Origin: Trichoplax adhaerens
Taxonomy: Eukaryota > Placozoa > Uniplacotomia > Trichoplacea > Trichoplacidae
NCBI RefSeq assembly: GCF_000150275.1
Contig: NW_002060948.1
Span: 5,768,411 to 5,832,410, forward strand
DNA length: 64,000 nucleotides
Reading direction: 5' to 3'
In this document: piece by piece, positions 50,945 to 63,700 of the stretch
Layout of the letters: the number at the start of each line of letters is the position of its first letter
Numbering within the stretch: position 1 is the stretch's first letter
Made by a program: the position numbers and the translations under genes
Notes under the pieces: generated by a model
Told to the model about the DNA's origin: nothing
Databases searched by the model: none
The model's input: only the letters and a program-made list of their open reading frames with translations

Positions 50945-52857
50945 TTATCTTCCAACTTTACCAAGTGAACGATCTGTCTTCGGATTGGCAGTTAAACGTT
51001 GCACAGCGACAATAGCAGCATTAATACCATTCTGTAGTTCGCGCAGTTCAGCTATATGTAGAATTTGTATGATTTTTGCGGCCTGCTCAACAACTGGATC
51101 TGTAATAATGAGTTATATTAAAGGTTTTGATAAAGTAACAACACGCGTCAAATGTATTTATTGCACAGCGTGCCAAAATTAACAGCATCCAATGATTGCA
51201 ATGGTATCAGAACACGTCGGCTATACCTTTCACACTAGGTACACAGCTAGGAGTACTAGCGAGTGAGCGGTAGAGTTCCTAGAGTAAACAGACAGCGTAA
51301 AATGATTGATATATGATTTAAAATTTCAACTTTGAAGAAAACACTAAATAGGCAAATAGTAAAATGTATAACTAATAGCGTTCTGGTTCTGCCATACAAA
51401 GATTCATATCGCTAGAGCAAAAATTGACATTGATATAGAATATATTTCTAGCTTTCTGATATATCGTAATAGCAACTGCAGCACTTAATATGAATTTATT
51501 ATTATTACGTTGCTAAATTCAATGTGGTATAAAATCTTACTAATCATACCTCTTCTTGGGCTGATTGGTTGCTATTAAGACTATTTGAAGACAGTTTACT
51601 TTCGATAAGATTACGAATACCCTATAAGGCAATGAAGATGATTTACTACTAAGGCTATCATATCATTGACAGGATAGCGTAGAACTTTATAGATATGTTT
51701 CTTCATACTAATGCAGCATTTTAGCATACATCAATACATATAGCGCAATCTTACTTACCTCTAGCATTAGTAAATGTTGATCTTGATCTTGGTATGGTGG
51801 CATTTCAAGTAGTTCAGCTAGTTGTCTAATTCCGGATCTCAATTGAGGATCATCATCTATCATTAGAGTCATTATAGTAATTTTACTGCATTTTAATCAA
51901 TTATTGTATTTACGAATAATTATTATCATTGCAATTAGAGATAATTAATCAAATGTTTATTGCAAGCAATATTAAAATTGACAATGCAATGATTTTTCCC
52001 ATGATGTTACGAATAATAGTGGAATAAAACCAACCCGATATAGCCAACAACTCATCGATTTCCAACTTTTGTATTTTATGCAGAGTAATGTTGGGTTCAC
52101 TCTGATATAATTGCACTAAAACAGTATGAAGACGATCAATTCATTATACAGTCATAAGTTATGCATGAAAGATATCTTGTGATGTCGTTCTTACGATTGT
52201 CTTGAAATTTTAAGCGACATGCATATCCTAACAGCCATTCAGTAATTTCTTTCCTTTGATTGGATTTGACTGGGCATTTCAGTAATTTTAGGTACTAACA
52301 AGACAAAAAGAGTTTTCATCACGAGTTTAATTTATTTTAAGAACAAGGGTGGAAGTTGAATTACGTCCAATCTATAAGAAGTTGATTAGTATTGACGCAA
52401 AAAGTGATGCTATCATCGATTCGTTTCTATGGCTCACTTTTGTAAAATGATCAGGCCAAGTTTGGCTATCGATAGCTCGCAATTCGTCTCTTTCATTGAC
52501 TTTGCAATGCCTTATAATCGTGTCTTCTAGCCAAACGACCAAATTTTGAAATGCTTTCTCATCTGGTGAAATTGATGATAAAGATGAGATTAATTTGGGC
52601 ATTGTTTGAGCTTGTATTTTATGGCACTATATCGATAATACGCTGTGGTGATACTGCACATCGTGACGATGGCAGCGTCTCTGACTATAGGCTTAGTCTA
52701 TATTGTACAAAATTATCAATGTACTTGATGCAAGAGAATAATAACGACACCTATCCTAGCTGGTCGTAATACATGTACTAAAGTTGTGTTGACCTTGGCA
52801 ATGGAAATGATTGGGATCAGCATAGAATTGCAAGGCTTGCAGTTTGCGCTTGAACAT
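50945..52857 (-). CDS. RTRAF: RTRAF / hCLE / CGI-99 (C14orf166) orthologue
   Basis: Minus-strand exons in order: 52857-52794, 52562-52438, 52294-52195, 52115-52035, 51856-51759, 51621-51550, 51278-51227 and 51099-50945. They total 747 bases, 248 aa (human protein about 244 aa), with all phases consistent. Hallmarks: MFKRKLQALQFY at the start, NLVVWLED..IRH, the WP..F segment, EITEWLLGYACRLKF, LAELLEMP, HIAELRELQ..INAAIVAVQ and the terminal KTDRSLGKVGR. In vertebrates this protein belongs to the tRNA ligase complex (with RTCB, DDX1, FAM98B, ASHWIN) and shuttles with RNA between nucleus and cytoplasm. The 52-bp exon 7 is poorly conserved in sequence but has the right length and phase to replace the human segment. 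The donor of exon 4 (GTTGGT) is weak. Confidence 0.93.
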
Positions 52858-53325
52858 GACTCTATGTCGTTTCTCTTGGGAGTATTGATTGATTGCTGGT
52901 AGACGATGATACGACACTTGCTTGATAATTACCTTTCTTAGCAATTTTCTTCTACCTGTATCAAAATAAACGCGTCCAAGTTGAAAATGATGCTAGCTTT
53001 GGATTGGATCGAAGCTGCATGTCTGCTGTCCAGTGGACAGTACTCGTATCTATTTTATCAAGCTTGATTGGGTACTTACGTCCACACAGCGATGACAGTG
53101 GTTGCTGCTTTTCTACCTCGATCAATTGACTACAGTACAGTATAATCTTGCTCAACGATTACCTCTCATTAAAGCACTAATTCTGTTTTCACAACATTGA
53201 AGTAGGTCGATGATCAGCTATCCTCGATTCAATCTCTAGCTGGTGCGTAGAAACGTCAGTTGGTGCAAATCCAGCGTTACGCTGTCGAGATCGAAGTACC
53301 GTAATTAGGCGGAGTAAGTACTGTA

Positions 53326-54660
53326 ACGCCGTACAGTACTGTACCGTCCATTGTCCAGTCCTGTCCAGTCCAGTACTACCCCAATTCAAGCCCAGTGTGT
53401 CCAGTACAATGTACTGTGCAGTGTCCAGTACAATGTACTGTACGATGTGAGCCAGTTCTCTTTAGAGTGCTATTAGGCAAAATAAATTGTAGTAAAGCAG
53501 CAAAATTTGCCTAAAATTCTATGCATACAGATAGATGAAATTCAGCTTTATATTCGTATAATTCTTGTTACATTTTTATTCTCTCTCGTGATTTTAGGGC
53601 ACCTGAAAGTACAGTACTCTGATTCGAACTGGTTCACACTCTGTACTGTACAGTACAGTACACTGTACAGTACAGTGAGTACACTGGTCGACTACTACTG
53701 TAGAATTATTATCAGACAATCAATGACTGAATGGAAAGCAAACTAAGCAGCCAAAGACAAAAATGTTCGGGACACTATACTGTACGGTATAATAGAATTT
53801 GACAGCCTAATACAGTACTGTATTAGGCCATTTTGCCTGTCCTTAGTGCAGAAGTCATCTTGTAGTGTCTGTCCCCAGTGCAGAAGTCCATGCATAGAGA
53901 CATCCTCATACTGTACAGTGTACACTAGAGAGTCTCTAGTATGTAACTCCAATGCTATGGAATGTAACAACTCTTAATCAGTATTTGCTTATTAAGCTTA
54001 AAAATCCCTTAGTTTTTGAAAAAAATTTCTTCTTAAAGATAGTACTAAGCGTTCGAAGGGTTAAGTTCACTGCTTGATGCTTTTCAAAGTGACAAAATAC
54101 TGTACATTGATATACTGTACACTGTACTGTACACTAGAGACCCTCTACAGTACTGTATGAGAGACGTGACAATCTATTGTTCAAATTGGACACCATGGTT
54201 CTCTCTAGGCCTTATCTTCCCCTCACGACCACACTGTGAATCTCCAAGATAGAGGGTCTGTACTGTACTGTACACTGTACGCTCAGTATACTGTACTGTA
54301 TACTGTAGTACTGCATGGTCTCAACAGTGAGAAAGAATCATGGAGTTGAAGAGTTTTTTTTTCTTGACTTTAGGGAGTTGAGATGTTTTTTTTCTTTACT
54401 GTAGGGAGTTGAAGAGTTTTCTTTCTTAACTATAATCAGAAGACTGTCAACTGTAGCTTTAGTTTATACTGTACACTGTACAGTACATTATTATTATGTA
54501 TTGGTATGATCTGGTATTACAGTACTGGACTCATTTTCAACGGCAGCAAACGTCACCACACACGTACAGTACAGTTCAGGACAAGTACTGGACTGGACTG
54601 TACATGTACAGTACAGTATACTGTATGCACTGTACAGTATACAGTACTGTACTAAAGACT
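53326..54660. repeat. Palindromic TACTGTAC/GTACAGTAC cluster
   Basis: At least a dozen clusters of the self-complementary words GTACAGTAC, TACTGTA and CTGTACAG occur, for example at 53331, 53397-53444, 53641-53680, 53911-53924, 54109-54140, 54255-54306, 54467-54487 and 54560-54655. Each cluster can fold on itself or pair with the others. The same words appear singly elsewhere (61730, 62590), so the motif is dispersed but concentrated here. Confidence 0.85.
54342..54436 (+). repeat. Three 31-32 bp tandem units, each ending like a splice acceptor
   Basis: Units 54342-54373, 54374-54404 and 54405-54436. Each begins GGAGTTGA(A)GA, runs through a T-rich tract, and the first two end CTTTAG or CTGTAG. 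The unit therefore mimics a polypyrimidine tract plus AG, upstream of the start exon at 54764. Confidence 0.85.
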
Positions 54661-54763
54661 CTGCTGTGCAGAACTCAATACTTACTGGACACAATTGCAC
54701 ATGCGTTCACTCATTCGTCGGATAAGCTTCAGCTAGCAATGAAGACGTAGACAAGAGGAAAAA

Positions 54764-57700
54764 ATGGCTAATTGTCTAACATGCTGTCGATGGATTGTAT
54801 TCTATTTAGTGGCGTTAATACTAGTCTCCAATTTATTTCTATCACACAATAATATCCATAATAAATTGGGCTTAGCCACAGGTAGGTTTGCAATCAATAG
54901 AAAGTAGCATAGCATCATTAAAATGCGATCCAACTTCAAATTCGTCATGTTTATTATCCTCATGGATCATTCATCACCAATAAACTAGTAGCACCATCAT
55001 CGATCTTGTCTTCATTCATCAATCAAATAAATACAATTGGTCAAATCCTATTCTAGTTACACAGTTACACTAGGTTGACCAAGTTAAATCTCTAGTTCTA
55101 AAATAGCCCATCGGTTAGCGTGTTCTACTTGGATGATGGACGAGGGTATCGCCAGTGGAATTCAGGCCTTTTTTATCACTAGGCTACGTGTCACTTTGAT
55201 TGATTGAAAGACATCATATCCCAACATACAGATACTGTATGAATAAATACCTATTCCAATCAGGATCATAGCCATTATTGATCCCCAATTTTTCTTGTTA
55301 GACTATCCCAAAGTCAATGAATACACTTATTAAAATGACACAAGTTATGCTATCATGATGGGAAGAATTGTTCAACTAGGCAGTTGCCTTTTTTCAAGCG
55401 TTTAATTGAATTGGACGATGTTGCATCTGAGTGGTGGTCAACTAGGCTACTTTCCCTATCACTGCAGGTTGCTCCTTGTCTTGTCATACTGAATATAATT
55501 TAATTACATTAAAGTACGAGTGATGCAAGTGAAACTTACTATGGAGCTATTTCCACTACCTCTCTACTGTTTGTTATTCTATGACCATACTTACAAAGTA
55601 GAACAAGTGTAAATAGTAAACACTCAATATTACATGCCACTGTGTTAACTGAAATCAACACATGGATGCTATCCATGCCAGCTTATAGACTCACAGTTGA
55701 ATTCAATCATGATGATAGTGATATCGGCTTAAACTTGACGCTATCCATACTTTAGTAAGCGACTAACCAGATGATACTTCCAACTTTTACAATTGCATAG
55801 GAGTCAGTACACATTGAAATCAAAAACACAAACCTCGTCGGTTTATATTCAATTCGGAGATCTATTCCAAGTATCGAAACAAGATGAAATCATAAAGGAT
55901 ACTGTAGATAGTCGACTAATTGAGAAGACCATAATAGTATTACTTCGTAGTACTGTACTAGTAAGCTACATTGACAGATGCCTACCCCGCTCAGTATCGT
56001 ATCGATCAAGAGAATCCAACTTTCATTCAATACAACTATACACGTAGAAATACTTGTTAGAAATTTGCGCCATCACTATATTGAAAATGTCAAAATACAG
56101 CTGTTACAAAGTAAAGCATACGCATGAAAGGATTAAATTAAAATAGACCGACAAGACATCATGATAGCGTTGCCACTCTTTCCTGAAGCTTGATAAACAA
56201 AAATTTGTACTGAGGAGAAATTGTATCTTTCCTCTGCCAAATTCGTTTTATTCCATTAGTTTAAATTTATGTCATAGCTGAAGTTTTCATCATCTGCAGT
56301 TAAAGCATAAATTGGACTTGTGGAAATTCTTTTATTCATCATGCTCATTCATTACCTTAATGTTGCCTACTCTAAATAAGACCTCGCCAATTCAGCTGTA
56401 CAGTCTTTTACGCCACGTTTTACTGTATTTCATTGAAGCATTGAAGATGGTAACTAAGTATAGGACATAGATCCATTACAATAGGAAGTAACCGTATTTT
56501 TTGCATATAGAATCTCTTGGGCAAGGCCTTGTTTTTATTTCAAATCTATTATTCAAACGCATATTTACTAATTTTTAGGTGAGGTAGTAGTTGCCAATAA
56601 TCATACAGCTGAGAAGGAGGCTAGCGATATAGGCCAGACAAGAAAAGAAGACGAATCAACTGGCAATAATCCAATAAGTAGTAATAAAATAGCAGAAAAC
56701 ACAGAAACTTCCAGTAATAATGATAAATTAGGCAAGGGTGATAGAGAAAAGATGTCATTGAAATTGAAGGAGCTATTTCGCAACGCTAAACTGTCCAAGA
56801 ATATGAACAAACAGTTAGGTCTGGACGAAGATGATAGCGTGAATAAAGACAGAGATAAAACGATGAAAGAGGATAAAAGTAGATATGTTAATAAAGATCC
56901 AGATGGCAATTCTGTTGAAAATAGCCGAGTAGCTGATATTTCTCGACGTTATACCAAAGACCTGCCATCATCATCCAATGATACAACCTCAGTTGATGCT
57001 CAAGGTAATAAAATTTAGTTATGGGTTATCATAAAATGCTATCCAAAGTAGACCCTGTAAATAGCACCTATGTAATGGTTTTAACGCAGTCTGTTAACTG
57101 TGATAAAATGAATGACACATAGTGCAAATTTTAGACCTTAGAACGTCTGTATTGGCTAAAAATACCTTCACCGAAGATTTCTCTAATATTACAACCACAA
57201 CGAATAATGATGACATCAAATCTTTGTTAATCAATCAAAAATTATATTATGTATAGAATGCTACATTAATAATAAGGATGTTAATAAAACTGCCAACTTA
57301 TTTCTATTTCTGCCAATTACCTAGTAATAACTACAACTGATAATACGATGGATAACACGAATAGCTTATCCATTATGCATCAGTCGAAGGAAACCGATCA
57401 AATAGGCAAGTATTCGAAATTGAAGAATACGCTTATAATTAATATAATCAGTCCTTTTTTAACTGCCATATGACAATGGTACAGGCTGGCTTTTGGCTAA
57501 TAGCGTTAATTCTGAATTGACAACTAGTTGAAATTTTTATACTCGTATGATAGTAACTATTTACCTTGTTAACGTTGTCGATATTTTACATTGTAGATAT
57601 CAATGCAACTTTAGTTTCAACAATAGAAGAGTCGACGAAAGATATATCATCTCAGATATCGGATTCTGTTAGTTATTCAGGGGAAGAACGCGATACTAGT

Positions 57701-60700
57701 GAGTATAAACAGAATTACATTTAATAGCATAAGCACAAGCAAATTTCAGCTATCTTCGTTAACGAAATATCGGTAGTCTTGATCGAAAGAATTCACAGTT
57801 CCAAATATCTTACTTTCCACTAATGTATTATAGGCAAAAGTGCCACGTCTACTGGAACTAGTATCGACGATGTATCAAGCACCAAGACTCAAATCAAGGA
57901 TACGAGTAGTCCTGTAGAAGATACTAGCGATACGGGTACGCATACTCTATCAACATGCAGTATTATTTACCAGCAAATTTCGACTATGTTTGTTAACGAA
58001 ATATCGGTAGTCTTGATCGAAAGAATTCACAGTTCCAAATATCTTACACTTCACTAATGTATTATAGGTAAAAGTGCCACGTCTACTAGAGACTAGTATC
58101 GACGATGTATCAAGCACCAAGACTCAAATGGAGGATACGAGTAGTCCTGTAGAAGATACTAGCGATACGGGTACGCATACTCTATCAACATGCAGTGTTA
58201 TTCACTAGCAAATTTCAGCTATCTTTGTTAACGAAATATCAGTAGTCTTGATTGAGAAGATTCACATTTCCAAATAACTAACACTCCACTAATGTATTAT
58301 AGGTAAAAGTGCCACGTCTACTGGGACTAGTATCGGCCATGTATCAAGCACCAACACTCAACTGGAGGATATGAGTAGTCCTGTAGAAGATACTAGCGAT
58401 ACGGGTACGCATACTCTTTCAACATGCAATGTTATTCACCAACAAATTTCGACTATCTTTGTTAACGAAATATCGGTAGTCTTGATCGAAAGAATTCACA
58501 GTTCCAAATATCTTACACTTCACTAATGTATTATAGGTAAAAGTACCACGTCTACTGAGACTAGCATCGGCCATGTATCAAGCACCAACACTCAAATGGA
58601 GGATACGAGTAGTCCTGTAGAAGATACTAGCGATACGGGTACGCATACTCTATCAACATGCAGTATTATTTACCAGCAAATTTCGATTATCTTTGTTAAC
58701 GAAATATCGGTAGTCTTGATCGAAAGAATTCACAGTTCCAAATATCTTACACTCCACTAATGTATTATAGGTAAAAGTGCTACGTCTACTGGGACTAGTA
58801 TCGACGATGTATCAAGCACCAAGACTCAACTGGAGGATATGAGTAGTCCTGTAGAAGATACTAGCGATACGGGTACGCATACTCTATCAACATGCAGTGT
58901 TATTAAAATAAAAATCATTCCCTGAAGTAATGGCCTAATTTTTATAGCTATCATTTTATCGCTTCTATGATTGATTTAGTGTATGATACCCTCCTTTATA
59001 TTACGTGCTCAAAACTTTAAAAATTTGTCTTTACACAGTCAATAATGTACCTATTGAAAAATTAAATAGTGTTTCGCACAAGCAAGTTTTGTAGAGTTTC
59101 CTAATATTATCAAGATGACCTCATGGTTTAACCTACTAAAAGATTTAATTCTTAACCCTATATTTGTTACTGATTTACTCTGTTTTATCTTTAAATTAAA
59201 TAATCATGACTACAACATACTGATTTAAGAAACTTTATAAACATTCATATATTAACTTTTTATTTGAAATTTGCATTTGCGTTCTTGCAATAGTACCATA
59301 TACTTCCCCAAGTCTTCCTGTTACCAAATCTGTTCTGGCTACGGATATATTAAGTCCTTCTAGTGTCAAAACTGATCTGGCTACGGATACCTCAAGTATT
59401 CCAGATGATACTCAAGATGATTCCAAAACCTTCAAAACAGGTATTTTACCGAGGTTATTTTATGATGCATTAGCGCATAACTTCATATAATAGTATTCTT
59501 TGTAATGCCATAACTATTCGTATTTTTATTCGTACAAATCTTGACCTTCGCATTCATGAATGATATGATTAAGATATTTTCACCTAGCCGTTAATAGTTC
59601 TTTGAAATCGCTAGTAGTAAAACTCTTTACAATTGTTCGATTTGTATACTTTGAAACAGTATTAGTAGTGCGTTAGCTTAGCTGTTAAAAGTCAGAATTT
59701 GCACTTGTAATAAACTAAGGAAGAAGTTTCATTTCCGAAAGGATGGTGATAAGTACATATGTGTCATTTTCTTATAGAAGACGCATACAGATGCATACCT
59801 TCAGTCCAGTTATTGAGTTTTTACCCTATGTGTTCTGTAGATAACAGATATAAGAAAGAATTTATATGGTACTGCAGCTAGAATTCGATTTCTATGTTAA
59901 ATTCGTTCACTGTATAATTGATAAATGAGTAAAATCATAGAATCAATTACAGCACATACTACGCCATTTGCATTCCTTCTCTCATACTAACGACTACGGG
60001 AAACCCCACGGCTAGTTACATTTATGTGATTTTTCTCAACTACTATAAATAGCTACACATTTGATTGTATCTGTTTATTCGTAGAAAATACAGAGAATAT
60101 GAGAACACGTGATCGTTCTACGGAAGAAAGACCCACTACTGTCAGCGAAACACTTACGAGTAAAGAGTTTTCTTCGTTAACAACTAGTATATACTATTGA
60201 CGAAATACTGTAATGAATTTTAATGATATTGCTTTCCCTAAATATTATCATTAATTACAGTACGTATCTTCTAGTTATATTTTCAGACAGTACTAATTAT
60301 AAGCAAGAAAGCGATGTAACTGACACTAGCCAAATTATTGATACTATCGAATCAATAGCAGATAAAACGTTTTGGTCAACTGGTATAAGCGATTTTATTA
60401 AGTATCGATTCAGTGACAATTCGTCATTAATTCAGCTTCGATTCCCTAACTGTATTCTTGTTTATACTTGTTACACAAAAAGTAGAAGATACATATAAGA
60501 GTGCGTATTTAAAGGAGGAATTTATTTACGAAGCTCCACCAACAGATTTAGATCATATTACTGCGTCTACAACGAGCGGTATTGCAATAATTTATAATAT
60601 AAGAATAGGTAACTTGTACTCCGCTATCAAATAATTAGTTGTAATTTTACTTTATAGAAATTTCCGAAATTCAACAGAAATCTAGTACTCAAGGTATGTC

Positions 60701-63700
60701 TATTACCAAAACCCAAAGCGAATAAATTATTGGTGCTGCTACACGGTGTACCGTCACGGAATATTAATGCAGTACTGTTTACCAGTCCTTTGAACAATTA
60801 ATGCCGTGTAAAGTTGATCTTTAAACGGAAATATTTTTTTACCCAATTTGATTAGATACCTCGTGGTCCACCACGTCAGAGGATGCAGAAACCACTACTA
60901 CAGAGAATGAAGAAGCTTCGAAACTTACGTTCGTATTTTGTTCATTCTACTTTAAGAACTAATAGTACTATTTACATTTCTCAGTTTCTTACGTAACCTT
61001 GCTTATCACAAAATTTCAGTACAACTGATGATGAACCGTATACAATCACTACATCGCCAGATCTAGAACTTGATAACGTTGTAGCTTCAGCACAAGGTAA
61101 CATTAAGTGACTTCTATCAGTATTTGATCGGTGCTTGTTCGATACCGTTAATGTAATGTTACTTCACGTAGTGAAAATACGCAGAATAACAATTTCAAAT
61201 CGTCTTAGTATGTAAGTAATCAAATCAGTGATGGCTAACTGTTCCGCCCATTCTTATCTAGAAGAGGAAATTGTAAGCACTGAAACTAGAGACATTGCTG
61301 GTTTATCAACTGTAGCTCAAACAAAAGATGCTGCAAGTTCTCCATCGATGGATGAGAGTATACCCCCTACTGTACCTACCAGACAAACGTCGCTGCTTGA
61401 TATGGTAAATTATATACAGCAAATACTATACATTAAATAGGATTGCGGAATGTGTCTGAAATTGGCATATTACATTAAACATCCCAAATATTCAACATTA
61501 CTCGTTAAATTAAAAGATGATTAATTTCTTACAGATATTTACATTGGATAAATCGATCATCCAGCAAGTCAAGAGTTTATCTCAGGTAAATTATTATTTT
61601 AAAATATGCACAGATGCATGTTACTTTTTGTTGAGAATCGCATCACTAGCAGCTACTAATAGTGAATAAGTTAAAGTTTTGGATAGTACAGTAACTATAA
61701 TTGATTGACATAAACTGTTTCCATGAAATATGTACTGTACTACTTAAGTTAAGTCATCACTATCGATTGGTATGCTTTCGGATCTAATTGGTGATTCGAT
61801 TGCAGTCATTTAATTCTGAGAAGAACAGTAAACAGGTAGTAGGATATGGCTGTTCATCATCGACTTGTACACTACGCATAATGTTCTATATGATACTGAC
61901 AGTGCTTATGCTGCACTTAACAGTACATGTGCTTTAGCAAGGAAAATTCTATTATCTGTAGTACTTTGTAATTCGTAATTATGACATAGACATTGATATC
62001 GGAGAGTCATGCACATGATTTGTTGCTTGTAATAAGCTTGTTAGAATCATTCCTAGACAATGAAGATAGCCTAGTTGTCATCGCATTAGGCCAAATGTTA
62101 TGTCATCCATGATTATGACCGCATGCATCCGTTGAGTGAAGACGAAGCACATGATTGATAGTGTTGGGATCCAGATGTGCAGGGGCGTATAACTACCCTA
62201 ACATGTAGTATAGGGTGCATATCGCTATCTCAATTCATTTTTGCTCTGTAGAAGACTGAATTACTGTCAGCATCATGTTGTAAGCTAATTTAAACCCCGA
62301 AACGTTTAATCGTACGAACCTTCGAGGTAATACAGGGTCAGGTCTAAATACAGCACAATGGGAAAATGGAAAATAAATGGACAATCCAGATTGGTACTAT
62401 TTCTAAATTTCCAAATCTAAAGTAGATACACATTACGAAATAGATGGACTCTATGCCTAATTTACTAATGGAAGTTCCAACGCCTGTCTCTTAAACTGTA
62501 GCTAAAGCCTTCTAAATAAACCAAATAATTAATTTCATCGAATAAATAAACTAGAAAAGTCTCCCAACGGTGACCCATTTCATGCTACGGTACGGTACAG
62601 TCTTTTTCTTCACAGTGCATGTACTGTGCACTGAGCATGAATGAAAAGTGGGAAACAGATGTAGGCATGCGCAAGAGCAACAAGATCAATTCGTTGTCCC
62701 ATCTACTCTTTGTTCATGCAGTATGGCAGCGATTGTCTTGAATTGTAGTAGCCATCGCTGATTTGACTGTGAATAACGCTTTAATTTATCGAGCTCTTAA
62801 TTGATTAATTGGATAGCCAGAAGTAGATTATCTCGTTTAGGCGTAGCTTTTGTTGACGCTGTATGATTCTCTCCATCATAGCAATAAACGCAGTCCAGCA
62901 TAGTTAGATCCAAATTGTCTACTAGCCGTCCTATTTGCAGCTACAACTAGATCATTTGTGTAGAGTTTCGACAGTGATAGCTTCAGAAGTAAAGAAGTAG
63001 CGATCTATATGCCAAGTAATTGGTGCAGTTCAAGTAGGCATTTTTCTTATACTGAATGTGTAATTATAAATAGCTACTTTAAATCACCAACGCATTATAG
63101 CTTTTTATCCTACACTGACGGGTGACTACCGATAGATCTTTTTATGACAGCACGTCTCAACTATCCTAGATACGTAAGCAATATTAGACAAACGTATGAA
63201 TTGACTTACAGGTTATAGAGATCATCGTTTATATACTTGATGATATACTGTACTACAGCTTTCATTGGCCATTGAGTCATTGACTACGTTTTTGTGTGAT
63301 TTTGTCGATGTTTTATGAATTATGAGTAAAGTATGTTGTTTTGTTTGCGTTGAAACGCAAGCTTTTTTTTTGGTTCAATCGTACATTACATAGATTGACT
63401 AAATTAAATAGATTACACAATGTTGTAGTTGATACGTTAGGTTTACGAATTTTATTTTGAGATGATTATTTTCATCGAATCGAATAATATGAAAGCCACA
63501 TGTTAACGATGATGCGCTAGCACTAACTTATAGTTAACAACAGCTCCTTGCCATTATTTTAATTGCGATATCTGAGTCATGTAGTGTACTATAAGTGTAA
63601 TTATAGTTATCAGACTAGTATACTGTGTAAGAATGGATCTTCCTAGCTAACTAGCATACTTATAATTATGTGAATAAGCTGTATTAAATTAACGTGTACT

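Larger units (their letters stand above)
52858..54763. promoter_or_regulatory. Divergent intergenic spacer dense in TACTGTAC palindromes
   Basis: The 1.9 kb between RTRAF (minus) and the mucin-like gene (plus) must contain both promoters. From about 53.0 to 54.66 kb it is studded with TACTGTAC, GTACAGTAC, CAGTACTG and longer runs such as CTGTACTGTACAGTACAGTA (53641). There is also a 24-bp tandem pair at 53397-53444 and a near-perfect hairpin ACTAGAGAGTCTCTAGT (53925). Short open frames through here arise from the repeat and have no family likeness. No specific promoter element can be named. Confidence 0.6.

Noticed and set aside
53189-54750. Several overlapping open frames on both strands
   Set aside because: They arise from TACTGTAC-type repeats, whose translations (YCTVQYS and the like) recur in all of them.
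55104-55178. tRNA-like stretch with an A-box-like TAGCCCATCGGTTAGCG and a following T run
   Set aside because: No B box (GGTTCRAATCC type) and no pairing acceptor or T-arm could be found, so neither a tRNA nor a tRNA-derived SINE is supported.
55793-56047. Open frame inside the first intron of the mucin-like gene
   Set aside because: It lies in the right strand and after an AG, but has no in-phase donor and its composition differs from the Ser/Thr/Asp exons; kept as intron.
56601-56909. Minus-strand Leu/Ser-rich open frame
   Set aside because: It is the exact antisense of the second exon of the mucin-like gene; Leu/Ser richness is expected as the complement of Lys/Glu/Asn/Ser codons.
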